Assembly (NCBI GenBank): GCA_003952965.2
Contig: CM025853.1
Coordinates: 5,852,015-5,916,014, forward strand
Reading direction: 5' to 3'
Source: Morella rubra
Taxonomy: Eukaryota > Streptophyta > Magnoliopsida > Fagales > Myricaceae
Length of the DNA stretch: 64,000 nt
Numbering within the stretch: position 1 is the first letter of the stretch; every line of letters begins with the position of its first letter. Positions 24,847-36,515 of the stretch are shown here, one piece after another. The translations under genes and the position numbers were made by a program. The notes below the pieces were generated by a model. That model was not told the origin of the DNA, made no database searches, and saw nothing but the letters and a program-made list of their open reading frames with translations.

Positions 24847-26285
24847 ATGTGGAAGTTGAAGATAGCCGAAGGAGGTCCGGGACTGGTAAGGGGAAACAAT
24901 TTCATCGGACGGCAACATTGGGAATTCGTCCCTGATGCTGGTTCTCCGGAAGAGCGTGCTGAAGTGGAACGAGTCCGCGAGGTGTTTAAGAGAAATCGTT
25001 TTCAGACGAAACAAAGTGCTGATCTTTTGATGAGAATGCAGGTACTGATGATTAATAAGTTCAATTAGTCTTTCGGTATTGATAAATAAATTCAATCGAC
25101 ATGCAGTAATAAAATAAAAAACATGTCCAAACATGGGCTAAAAAAGATTATATAATACACAGGTCGCAGCAAAACTTGTAGCGGTGCATATAAGTTAAAT
25201 TCATCCTCTTCCAGACTACATAATAACAGGTCTAATAATTACTTAAATCCACTCTCAGGATATATGTTTCTACGAGGTTGTGTGGTTTCGTACATCCTCC
25301 ATAGAAGTACTACTGTGCCGATGATTGGAAATCAACACCTAAGCACCCTATTATTTGTAGAAAAGATAATTCGTCGGGATCTTGCTGTTGTGCTTGGCGT
25401 TGATATCTAGCTGATTTTAATAGAGAGGATTTGATTTATTTTTCACCTGGATATTTTCCTCACAGCCTAGGAAGGAAAATCCACGCGGTCCAATTCCACC
25501 GCCAGTGAAAGTTGGAGGAACAGAGGTGATAACGGAGGAAGCAGTGGTAACTACACTGAGAAGAGCGTTAAGCTTCTTTTCATCAATTCAGGCCCATGAT
25601 GGCCATTGGCCTGCTGATGCTGCTGGGCCGTTGCTTTCCCTTCAACCCCTTGTATGTATTAATATTTCTTGCACATATATATTAATTCTTACTAGCCAAC
25701 AAAAAAAAAAGGAACGTGCACACGGCCAAATAGTTTTTCATAATGTTTTTAATTTGTTTTCAGAAAATCCTGATACAAGGAAAAGCATGGACACATTTCT
25801 ATATTTTCATATCTATGGGGACGGGTGCCTAAGTTATTGAAGTTAAGATTACGTAGCTTAATTTCCAATGATGACGATATGCAGGTAATAGCATTGTATA
25901 TTACTGGAGCAATCAATGATACATTTTCTCCACCACACAAGAAGGAAATCATTCGCTACTTATATAACCATCAGGTATTAATACAAATACACACATATTA
26001 TACGTAGCTTAGTACAAATATACATATCTGCACACACATATTATTCAGTAATTACCTATGGACGTTATATATTTCCATGCGAGACAGAATGAAGATGGAG
26101 GTTGGAGCTTCCACATAGAGGGTCACAGCACAATGTTTGGCACGGCTTTGAGCTACATTGTCTTGAGGATACTGGGCGAGGGCCCTGAAGATGGTGAAGA
26201 CATGGCTATGCCTAGGGCACGGAAATGGATCCTTGACCATGGTGGTTTAGTTGCTATTCCAATGTGGGGGAAGTTTTGGGTGGCG
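24847..26285 (+). pseudogene. Oxidosqualene cyclase, first four exons only (beta-amyrin synthase type)
   Basis: Four in-phase exons with GT-AG borders: 24847-25041, 25466-25651, 25885-25974 and 26088-26285 (65, 62, 30 and 66 codons). The N-terminus MWKLKIAEGGPGL and the segments [46 protein letters not shown] and [16 protein letters not shown] are typical of plant oxidosqualene cyclases. LVAIP.WGKFW favours the beta-amyrin synthase type. These enzymes cyclise 2,3-oxidosqualene to triterpene skeletons at the ER membrane. A full enzyme has about 760 residues; the remaining exons, with the catalytic DCTAE motif, are not in the window. After exon 4, intron sequence runs into an antisense LINE at 26577, beyond which no cyclase exon is found. 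The present exons have no stops, so the truncation is probably recent or the locus was rearranged. Confidence 0.9.
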
Positions 26286-26615
26286 GTATGTCCCGATTGA
26301 ACCCTATTAATTGATACTTAAAACCACAGAAATAACAAACAACCTAGCAATTTCGTCATATTAGTTGTCCTGACCTCATGATAATATTGAAGTATCGTAA
26401 GTATATATGAGTGTGAGAGCCTAAATCCTCTCCTTCAGATCAAATATTAATCAAATATAAGGATATATAACGTGATTAAGAAAATTCTAATGACTAATGA
26501 GGTGAAAAGCCAATTCCCTGATATGTTTAATTTATTCTTATTCTTGGAGTACTTAACATCTTCAACAGTTATTAATTTTTTTTTTCTAAGCAAGTACAGA
26601 AGCTCCAGGATAACC

Positions 26616-29600
26616 CTATGGAGGAATCCAGGGCTTATCTCTGGAGAGAACCAAATGAGGAAGACTAGAGAGTGGGATATTTCCTACAAAATTCTCCACA
26701 GCAGCCCATTTCGCAAGCTTGTGAGCCATAGAATTAGCCTCACGCTTAACGTGAACAAAGGACCAAGAAGAGTGTCTCATGCTAAGGCGATGAATATCTT
26801 CAACGAAAGGAAGGATCTGCCACTCAGGGAGAGTATCTTCAGCATTCACAGCATCTATGACCGACTTTGAATCCCCCTCAAGAACAACCCGATCACATCT
26901 CAGAAAAGACGCCTCCTGGGCAGCAAAAAGTGCTGCCCTTGCCTCGCCCACTAGTGAGCCGCTCGGAGGAAAGCTCTTCGTCCAGGCAAAGAGCAAATGT
27001 CCTTCATGATCGCGACAAACCGCTGCCACCACTAAAAGATCTTCTAATAGCCACGTCAAAGTTGATTTTCCAACACCCCAAAGGAGGGGGACTCCAAACA
27101 ATACGCGAATCTGCATGAGTCAGGATCTCCTTCCAGGCCAAAGAGTGTTCAGCAAACAAGGAATGAATTTTGGAATTCATACTCATCAGGTCCAGAGAGA
27201 AACCATGGTGGACTATTTGGTTTCGAGTATACCAAAGTGAGTCCATTAAAATAGCCGAAAACAAAATAAAACGGTGTTGATCAGTCCGAGGCAGATGAAG
27301 CAAAGAAGGAGCTGACAAAATAGCCTTAATCCAGTCACCTATATTTCGAAAAGCAAGATCCTGAATTCTGAAAGCCCATGGAGAGGTAAACCAAAGCATA
27401 CAAGCAATATGCAATTCAAAAAAGATATGCTCCAAAGACTCAGGATGCTGGAGACATAAAGGGCACGCCAAAGCTTCATCAGAATTGCCACCAGAATCAA
27501 AAATAGAGCGGCTGATATTAACCTTACACGGGAGAATGTTCCAAGCCACCTTCCAAAGAAGGAGTTTAAGCCTGTCTTGAATGGGCACAGCCCATAATTT
27601 TTTCCAGAGCTCAGGCTCAAGGTGAACAGAAACAACGTTACTAGGGGAAGATAACAAAGGATACACAGACTTAATAGAGAACACCCCCTTCGGGTTTACT
27701 GCCCAAATCAATCGGTCCTCATGGTGCACCCGAGGAACACACTCATTCAAAATTCTATCAGCATCTTCTGTTACAAAAAGATCTCGAACAAGAGCAGAAT
27801 TCCATAAGTTAGAGTGAGGTAAAATAAGGGCACTCACAGTGCGATTAACATCCTGAGAGCCAGTAGTAATCCGAGCTGAGGGAGCGTGTGGAATGGGATT
27901 AGGAATCCAGGGTCATCCCACAGGCGAATAGAAGAGCCAGCTCCAATTTGATAACATACACCCGCTTTCAAAATGGAAGCAACCCGAGAAATACCCCTCC
28001 AAAACCATGAGACCCCTGATTTAGAGGGGATATCCTAGATAAAGTTAGACTTCATATACTTTGCCCGAATAATTCGAACCTAAAGCTTACTAGGGTCAGA
28101 TTGAATAAGCCACGCCAACTTGGTGATTTGGGCTCCATTAACATCCTACATCAATTGGAGACCCAACCCTCCTTGAGCCTTTGGTCTACACATAGAGGCC
28201 CATGATTTAAGATACAAGTGCCGACTACCATCATCCACAAATCCCCACCAAAATCGCATCATCATAGAATCAAGTTGAGAACAGAGAGATTTTGGCAAAA
28301 GATATTGAGCCATGGTGTAAGTAGGAAGAGCAGAGGCGACTGATTTAATGAGAACCAGCCGACCCGCTTGAGACAAAGTCTTCATTTGCCAACTCTCTAA
28401 CCGGTGCTTAACCCTTTCACAAATAACTTTGAACTGAACCTTCTTATTCCGGTGAATGGTGACCGATAAACCAAAGTGATTTTCAACGTTTCTTTTCGAG
28501 GAAGTTGAAGCAATGCACAAATAGCCTGGGCATCAGTAGAATTAGTGCTTTGGCTGAAAGTAATTGAAGACTTCCGAGAGTTAAGTCGTTGCCCCACCAG
28601 CTTCCATATAAACTCAAACAATCAAGAATGGCCCAGCCTCAGAAATATCCGCCCTGCAAAAAAGAAGGAGATCATCTGCGTATAATAGGTGAGAGATAGC
28701 AGGGACACCACGCCCAATGCAAATACCCTGTAAGCTGCCACGAGCTTCCACACGGCTAATCATACGGGAAAACACCTCAGAGCCAATGATGAACAAAAGA
28801 GGCGAGATAGGATCTCCTTGTCGGAGCCCTCTACTTGGTTTGAAAAAGTCAAACGGTGAACCATTAAGCAAAATAGAGTAAGAGATAGTAGAGAGACATT
28901 GATTAATCCAGTTCACAAATTGCTCAGGAAACCCAAGGCATAAGAGTGCTTGTAGAATAAGGGGCCATTCCATACGGTCATAGGCTTTTTCAATGTCTGC
29001 CCGAATTGCCATATATTTTCGATCTTTCTTTTTGCTACGAAGCATATGAAAAACTTCGTGGGTAAGAATAAATTCTCCTGAATAACACACCTTGAACAAA
29101 AGCCATTTGGAGAGGAGATATGAAACTTGGAAGGAGCGATTTTAGCTGGTTCGCCAAAATTTTGGAGAGAATTTTATAAGCCACATTACAGAAGGCTAAT
29201 CGGCCTGTAGTGAGCTATCTCAGTAGGATGATCAATCTTGGGTATGAGCGTAATTAGAGAGTGATTAAGCTCAGAAAGCATATGGCCTCTAGTAAAGAAA
29301 TCTTGTACCATCTCAGTCACATCAGACCCAACAGTATCCCAAATTTATTTAAAGAAAAGCCCAGTCATCCCATCAGGCCTAGGGCTTTTCAAAGAGCCAA
29401 TGCCCCACACTACGGCTTTTATCTCCTCCAGATCAGGAATAGAGCAAAGACTCACACGCTCCACCTCAGAGATAACAGGGTCTAACAGCCCATCAAGATT
29501 ACTGGGAATTAAAGGACCAGATGAAGAAAACATCTCCTGAAAATAATCCTGGATATGAAGCCCAATCTCATTTCTCGAAGAAAGCCAAGCACCATTTCCA

Positions 29601-30731
29601 TCTTTAATAAACTCAATAGCATTTCTACGACGGCAAATAATCGTAGATAAATGAAAAAACTTGGTGTTAAGATCTTTCGTTGTGAGCCAAGTTTTACGAG
29701 ATTTGATGCGCCATAAATCCTCTTCTAATTTCTCCTCTTCACGAAAGGCATCAAGCAACCAACGCTCAGTAGCACAATTTTCCAGTGTACTAGGAAGCTC
29801 TTGGAGGGATAAGAGTTTGGTAGACAAAGTTTGCTTCAATTGTGAATCAACCCGAACTGCCGCTTGTTCCAGATTTTCAAGGCAGCTTTTACAGCCTTAA
29901 CTTTTTTACAAACACGAAAAGCAGGCGACCCCGAAAAAGAAGTAGCCCAATTCTCCGCAATAACACGCCTACAAGAGACTTCCTGAACCCAAATAGCTTC
30001 AAACCGAAATGGTTTGGGATATGAAAAGCAATCACCATCAGTATTAATAAGCAAAGGCGCATGATCAGAAGCAGCCCAGACTAAATGAGTAATACGACAG
30101 CGGGGGAAAAGAGTTTGCCAATCAGCATTGGCAATGGCTCTATCTAATCTCTCCTTTATGTTAGCATGCCCATCACGATTGTTGCTCCACGTAAAAGTAG
30201 TCCCCTGGAATCCCAGGTCAATAAGCCCAAAATCATCCATTAACAATTGAAATGGATTATGAGAGGATGAAGCAAACGGCCTCCCACCCTGTTTTTCCCA
30301 ACTAGCCAGAATACAATTGAAATCACCAAGACAAAGCCAAGGACCACTGAAGGCCGCAACAATATTATGGAGAGAATGCTAGAAATCTGCTTTTTGGTGC
30401 CAAGAAGAGGCCCATATACAACAGTGAGCAACCAAGGAATAGAAGCAGGGGCCGAATAAACCAACACATTGATCAGATTCTCATTAATACCAATCACTTC
30501 CACATCAAGACTAAGTCTCCAAGCAAAAGCCAAACCCCCTCCCTCGTCTACCAATAGGTGGGTGGAAAACAAAATGAACAAAGCCAAACGATTCAAAACG
30601 GGTTTAACATCAGCAATTTTAGTCTTCGTAAAACATAAAAAATCCGGGTTCTGAGAGCGATTGATCCCCCGGAGAGACCGAACTGTCTTTGCTCTACCAA
30701 GCCCACGACAGTTCTAGTACACGCCTATCAT
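26616..30731 (-). pseudogene. LINE ORF2: endonuclease, reverse transcriptase, RNase H
   Basis: Starts at the ATG at 30731. The endonuclease N-terminus (NCRGLGRAKTVRSLRG) is preceded by a stop where the family has Trp. The endonuclease continues to about 29850 (DFGLIDLGFQGTTFTWSN). The reverse transcriptase lies at about 29400-28150 with SPRPDGMTGLFFK, IEKAYDRMEW, RGLRQGDPISPLLF and YADDLLLF, so the catalytic YADD is kept. The zinc-finger region follows (WKVAWNILPCKVNISRSIF, CPLCLQHPESLEHIFFE). The RNase H domain is at 27060-26640 (LEGDSKSVIDAV, VKREANSMAHKLAKWA). Stops and frameshifts occur near 30370, 29110, 28620, 28140 and 27010, so it cannot make a full protein. It would have copied its RNA at the target site. 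Confidence 0.9.
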
Positions 30732-30782
30732 GGCGCTGGGCTGGGCGCAAAAAGATCTGCAGCCTCAGCCTAATTAGAATCA

Positions 30783-32055
30783 TCAACTTTCTAGGACTCC
30801 AACTCCGATTTAGCCGATTGAAGTAAAACCAGCAGCTCATTTTTCATCTCTGTCAGCACCTTGTGTTTCTTTACATTTAATTTCTTCCATTGAGTTTTCA
30901 AATCAGCGAGCACCATATCATCCTCTCCAAGAGCAGGATCATCATTGGTAGTAGTAGGCACAACATTATGAATAGAAGAGAAATTGGCAGGGGAACCCAT
31001 TCTCTTCTCGCAGGGGTCATCGTCCCATCCAGAGCACAACTTCCGCTTACCTTTCCCAGTGTTGCGGTCCAAGGAAGCTCCTGTAACTACATGACCAACA
31101 GGAGAAATAGGCCTGGACGCTAGGGATAGTGTCCACCTTGCCAAAGGAGAAATAATGGGCGCCACATCATCTAGAAATAGCCCACAGCCAGGAGGCCCAT
31201 GATCGGCAACCAATTGATCCAAATGTTGCAGAAGTCCACCTTCACAAGCTACAGGAGTCACTGGGCTAGAAAGGGCCAGCTGGCCTTTGCTTTTCAAAAA
31301 TGAGACCTTTGGGCTTAAAGCATGCAACAGGGCCTTCAAGCCCACTTTCTTCTTTGTTGGAAGTTTAAGCTGACTAGACAGAGGGCTAGAGAAAACAAGC
31401 AACGGTTCTGTATTGGGAGACGGCACAGTTACCTTTTTCACCTAGTGACTTCAGGGATTGTTGAGAGAGTTGAATTGGCAATAACTCGTCCACGGGTACA
31501 AAAGGCATCTCAAGCAATAAATTTCTGCGGCTACCAAGAACAGACTCTGACCCGCCAGAAGACTCGGGCAGACCACCGACGTTAACCTGCTCCCCAGGTG
31601 TGAACTTCCTAGAGGAAGAGCCTGCCAAAACAACCACCGCAGCACCCTTGGTGGAGTCATCTTCAACCTGCCGCCCACGGTGGTGAAGCATTGAAGGAGT
31701 ACGGGCCAAAAGAGATGGAGAATTTGAGGAGTTAATAGCCGAACGAGTACCAAAGTTGGAGCCATGCGGACACTTCATAAAGGACGTTGAATAATCACTA
31801 TCTTGAGCATTGGACTTAGACCAATGGAGGAGAGCACCCATATCATGGAGGCGAGAAGGAAGGCAACGGATAATAATAGCACGTCTTATAGTAGCAGGAT
31901 CCGCCCGCATTAAAGGACCCACACCTGGAGTCCCCTTAACACTCCCAATTTGTTTGCATTGCTTCTGAGCATGACCAAATTGCTTCTGAGCATAACCAAT
32001 CAGACAACATAAATAGCAAAAATCAGCCAGTTTTTCGTATCTAAATTGGACTCAA
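30783..32055 (-). pseudogene. LINE ORF1-type region with zinc knuckle
   Basis: Upstream of ORF2 on the same strand. The segment FRYEKLADFCYLC near 32040 is the zinc-knuckle start seen in plant LINE ORF1-type proteins (usual form F.YE.LP.FCF.CG.IGH). Here the pattern is degraded, with CLIGYAQKQ following and a nearby duplicated AQKQ word. Two long frames follow (31922-31386 and 31441-30791). They are rich in Ser, Pro and Lys and end in a Lys/Leu-rich helical tail with the stop near 30791. The N-terminal domain expected before the knuckle is absent. This protein family binds the LINE RNA. Confidence 0.65.
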
Positions 32056-32145
32056 AGTGGTGAAAGCAGCTGCCGCGGAATGGGGAAACCACCAGCCAGA
32101 GAACAATATATCAGAAGTTGACAGAGTTGCAAAGCACAATTACAA

Positions 32146-32255
32146 CAGATAAATATTCAGTTCAAACCAATATAAATAAGTTTTAACAGACAAATATTCA
32201 GTTCGGACCATATAAATATGTTTCAATAGACAAATATGTAGTTCGAACTACAGCG
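32146..32255. repeat. Tandem repeat, about 41-bp unit, three copies
   Basis: Units start near 32146, 32187 and 32227, each with CAGA(T/C)AAATATTCAGTTC or a variant followed by a TATAAATA-containing stretch. The third unit is partial and carries AGTTCGAACTAC. Confidence 0.75.
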
Positions 32256-33989
32256 AACAGACCAAATTCTGCAGAAACCCAAGACTGAACAACCACAACA
32301 AGGACCCCAACCACGAAATAACAAGTTGGAAGCATGTAAAAGACATAGAAATTTCATCCAGACACCAAACCTGGACGGGTATTTCAGCAAATCGTACAAA
32401 TTCTTGATATTTCCTCCCAAAATAGCTCCTACAAAATTAACCTTCGAATCAACAACATTCAAAGGAAAGGAGAAATGGAAACTGAAGTAGATGTGAAACG
32501 AACATACCTCAATGGAACTTCTGACCGGAGCTTGGCCAGAAACAACCTCCCCAAATGCCCTCACACCCACGCTTTCCCACAACACCTCAAACCCACAAAA
32601 CCCACGAAGATATCAAGATCTTCCGAGCCACCCAAGACCCTAATCTCCCCATAAATTCGATTACAATGTTCTCTTCGGTGTTCTCCTCGGTCACCACAAC
32701 CCTAGAATCTCCCTTGCCCAGCCTAAAGTTCCCTTCTGTTCAGCAGCTTCCTGCACAAATGGTTTGCACGAAGCTACTAATTTTTTTTTTTTAAGTCTGT
32801 GTTCCAGTTCGAACTAGAATACTTAAGTTCAGACTAAGCTAGTAAGTTGGACGACACCGTTTGGTTCCCATTCGTTCATGTTCGAACTGACCTCACCTTG
32901 TTCGCACTTACATAATCCATGGTCCAACTTAAAAAACCGGGAGATGATATTTGAGCAGGTCATTCGAAACTCAAACAAAATATTTTTTTTTTGCCTCCAC
33001 TCAGATGAAATAGATGTTCCTACTAGACATATATATGGTTGAGAGTGTATATATATTGGTCCGAACTAATCATTATGGCGTCATTTGTAGATATCTTAGT
33101 TCGGACTTTTCTCAACTTAGTTCGCACTGGACATTACGAAGACGTAACTTTGTTTGGCCCAGTTGGAACGTAATATTCGCAGTTCGAATGTTAAACAACT
33201 ACAATCATTTAAAAAATACATACAATTTACAATTCAATCACAATTTGATTAACACTTTCTAATGATGAAAATAATGTGAACAAAACATGGTAGGTACATC
33301 AATTTGAGTTAGCACTCCTTAACACCTTGGAGTGTAATACATATTAACACACGTGCTACACTTATTACTAATGTGCCAACTCTAACATACATTTGCTTAA
33401 CACGTCTTGCACATATATACTAATGTGCTCATAATATCACCGGGTTATCAAACTGTATTAAACACATTCTAACAAAATGAGTTTATCACACATTAACTCA
33501 CATGTGCTACACTCATTATCAATGTCCTCAAGTTAGCATAATGATCTTCATCACTTCATTGGTGTACATATGATCACAACATGGTAGGTACATGAAATAA
33601 AGACGACATTTAACACACATTAGTGTACATGTAATAAAAATATGGTAGGTACATCGTAGTAGCATAATGAGTTTAACACACATTACCATAATGAGTAATC
33701 CAATGTGAATATATAGTTCGCACTAACATATATTCGTTCGCATTAAAACAGATATGTTCGAACTAACATAAGGTCGTTCGCACTTACCTATACCAATTCG
33801 GACTGAAAATGCCGGGAAACAAAATTTGCGGTCACATGAAAGTCAAATGAAATACATGTTCAAACTAGAACATATAAACGTGTGAACTCAATATACATTA
33901 GTTCGGACTAGAACATATAAGTTCGAACTTGGAATGACAGTCATGGCCAATTAAAGTGATTAGGGTGGTCCAAACTAAGGTAGCCTCAG

Positions 33990-34270
33990 TTCGAACTGTT
34001 CATTTTTGATGTTTTAGTTTCAACTTAAAACGTTCATTTTAACGTGGCCGGAGGAAGCCCGCGAAAATTAAAATTTGAAGTTCGAACTGGGTACATAATT
34101 CATGTGACTTAGTTCGAACCTCAGGAAAACTAGTCCAAACCAATAAAACAGAAGTTTGAACTAGTAAGTACGACATCGTTTTGATGTTTACTTCCATATA
34201 AAAACGTGAACTTTAACATGGCGGAGGAATCCGCGGAAAAAAAAAATTGAAAGTGCGAACTAGTAAAATT
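33990..34270. repeat. Direct repeat, about 185-bp unit, two diverged copies
   Basis: The stretch with TTTTGATGTTT, AAAACGT, TTTAACGTGG and CGGAGGAAGCCCGCGAAAA near 34005-34065 recurs near 34180-34245 as TTTAACATGGCGGAGGAATC. Both are followed by a TTCGAACT- or GCGAACT-type motif. Confidence 0.6.
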
Positions 34271-34359
34271 AGTGGTCCGAACTTTCCGTTCTGTTCAAAC
34301 TAAATTATCAACATCTAAACTAGACTGTAGTTTGAACTCTCCGTTTTGTTCAAACTAAA

Positions 34360-34672
34360 TGCATATTATATAATATATACTATCTTGTGCATATTATTTA
34401 ACATAATAATACCTTGTACGTATTATTTAACATATAGTACCTTGTGCATATTATTTAACGTATCGAACCTTATGCATATTATTTAATATATATTGCAGTC
34501 TACATTTTATTTATTACATAGTACATTCTGCATATTATTGCATATTATTTAACATATAATATCTTACACATGTTATTTGACATATAATACTTTATGCATA
34601 TTATTTAATATATAGTATTTATACATATTATGTAACATATAGTACCTTATGTATATTATTTAATATGTAGTA
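34360..34672. repeat. AT-rich minisatellite, about 28-30-bp unit
   Basis: About ten diverged copies of GCATATTATTTAACATATAG followed by TACCTTGT. A reverse-oriented, shorter relative (ACATAATATGTATAAGGTAC) occurs at 13720-13890 in CACTA fragment II. Confidence 0.85.
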
Positions 34673-35773
34673 ATAATAACTTTCTGACTCTCATAGATGT
34701 GTTAGTTAGTTTGTAATTACTTAGACGTTGTGATGTACAAATAAAATATTCATACTTAATACTTAACACTTTACACTCAAGAATTAATACATATATTGTA
34801 TATCATACTTACGCATGTGTTTATTATACTTATACATAAGTGAGTACAAAAAATATTTTCATTGTCCTACACATGTGCTATAGTACGTCCATAGTTTATA
34901 AAATTATACTTATAATTTAATTACATATTATGTAAGTTTTATTTAATTTATTCACATAAATGTTCGAACATCTCAATAACCACTCGAACATCAAAAGTAA
35001 TAAAATGATGCTACTTCATTTATAATAAACCGTTTAAACATAGTTCCAATAACCATTAGAATGTTAATCAAAACTAAGGATGTTGTTCAAATAGAAAACA
35101 AACCGTTCGAACGAGTGAAAAAAAATAGTTCAAACAATATTTAAGCGCCTTTTTTTGCTGCCCATTTTTTTGATGTGTCATTCTAACGCAAACATACGCA
35201 TAGAATCGACCATGAGACATCATTTCACCCTCTCTCAAAATAGCACAAATTTGCCAAATTTTTCTTCTTATGCAAATCTTGTTTTTTTTTTTTTTTTTTT
35301 TCTTATTGTTGTAGGAAAATACTTAAATGGAGCTTCTTTATTTTTTTTGTCTTATTATACATTGATTGTATAATTGCAATATTTAAATCCACTACATTAG
35401 TCTATGAAAAATTTGGAAAGAAAAATATTTTATATTCATTATATATAGTAAACTTCTTGGGAGCATAAATGTATAGATTTACTATATATAAATATATATA
35501 TATGACTAAAGAACAATGCCACTATATTAATATTTTTTTAATTTTTCATATTTAAATCACTATATTTTTTAACTTTAATATTTAAATCTACTATATTTGT
35601 TAAACGAAATATAAATTCTATATTAATACAAGAACTTAGTTTAATATAAGTAAATTAAACATGATTTTATCATTGCAAAAATTTAACTTAGATTTAACTT
35701 AGCACTATACGGATTTATAAGTTCACATGTCTGCGTTTGAAAGGATACGTGTCGGTTGAATGAAAGTACAACA

Positions 35774-36130
35774 CACCGTTTAACTTAATTGCTTAAACCA
35801 CCGTTTAACTTAGTTGCTCAAACGCAGCATATAAAGTAATTAATATTCACGTTTGAACGAACTTAATCATTCGAACGGGCGTCTCACGCACCATTTCACT
35901 TAATTGCTTAAACGCACCATTTAACTTAATTGCTCAAACACAGTGTTTAAATTAATAGCATTTCCGTTCGAATGGATGTGTATGGTTCGAACGACAGTAT
36001 CACGCACAGTTTCATTTCATTGCTTAAGCGCACCATTTAACTGAATTGCATTGGTGTTCGAACGAAATGTTCCATTCGAACGAGGTTGCTCAGGTTCGTT
36101 TAACATGTTTCTAAACGCACCGTTTAACAT
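35774..36130. repeat. Tandem repeat, about 116-bp unit, three copies
   Basis: Units begin near 35774, 35889 and 36005 with CACCGTTTAACTTAATTGC or a variant. Each holds a second diverged copy of that word and ends with a pair of TTCGAACG-type motifs and CACGCA. A partial unit follows near 36119. Confidence 0.8.
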
Positions 36131-36164
36131 GAATTCATAGTTAAAACGGAAGTTAGAGTTGGTT

Positions 36165-36515
36165 CGAATGAAATTGCCGGGAAGACAAAAAAAAATGAGA
36201 TGGGTTTGCTGGATTACTGAAAAGCACAGTCCATCTCACCTGAGACGAAGGAGAAAATGCGCCAGAACTCTCGCCGTCAGCTGTAAACACCGGCTTGAGT
36301 CTTCCATCTCCACTGAAGAGCATATTTTTGGAGCAAAAACCTTGGTAAGTGAACTGCTACTGACTTCCATTCTATATATTTTTTGAATATTTCTTCTCAT
36401 AGATTTAAAAAATCAAACTTTTGAACGATTATATACCCATTTCAGTTTGTAGTCGGTGGTGAGCTCTTGGTTGCTGTAATTCCGGAAAAAACAAAGGGGA
36501 AAGAACTATCAAGTA
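36165..36515 (+). other. Possible two-exon gene fragment beside CACTA repeats
   Basis: An open stretch from about 36165 ends in a good donor (CCTTG|GTAAGT, 36343). A pyrimidine-rich acceptor (CATTTCAG) near 36446 is followed by a short exon containing VVGGELLVAVIPEKTKGKEL and a second donor (CAAGTAAGC) near 36512. The protein is not recognised. Its place next to a subterminal array would fit an exon captured by a CACTA element, but it could be chance. Confidence 0.3.

Larger units (their letters stand above)
26577..32055 (-). mobile_element. LINE (L1-type) retrotransposon, 5'-truncated
   Basis: The minus strand carries, in order, a zinc-knuckle protein region, an AP endonuclease, a reverse transcriptase, a zinc-finger domain and an RNase H. 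The plus strand at 26577-26588 is a run of T, which is the poly(A) tail of the minus-strand element. The 3' untranslated part between the ORF2 stop and the tail is only about 30 bases. Similarity ends upstream of the zinc knuckle near 32055, so the 5' end is missing. I found no flanking target duplication. It lies in what should be intron 4 of the cyclase, in antisense orientation. Confidence 0.9.
32055..36130 (+). mobile_element. CACTA-derived repeat region V
   Basis: Packed with AGTTCGAACT, GTTCGCAC and GTTCGGAC motifs at 32170-34350 and CGTTCGAACG/CATTCGAACG motifs at 34960-36100, as in the other CACTA subterminal regions. The part 34300-35350 is the inverted relative of 12950-13880; both contain TCTTATTGTTGTAGGAAAAT followed by a match to TGGAGCTTCTTT. 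No transposase and no termini were found, so the borders are approximate. Confidence 0.55.

Noticed and set aside
34960-35350. Open frame 35155-35373 near CACTA motifs
   Set aside because: Low-complexity poly-T tail and no relative. The same DNA in the inverted copy at 12960-13180 does not keep a matching frame.
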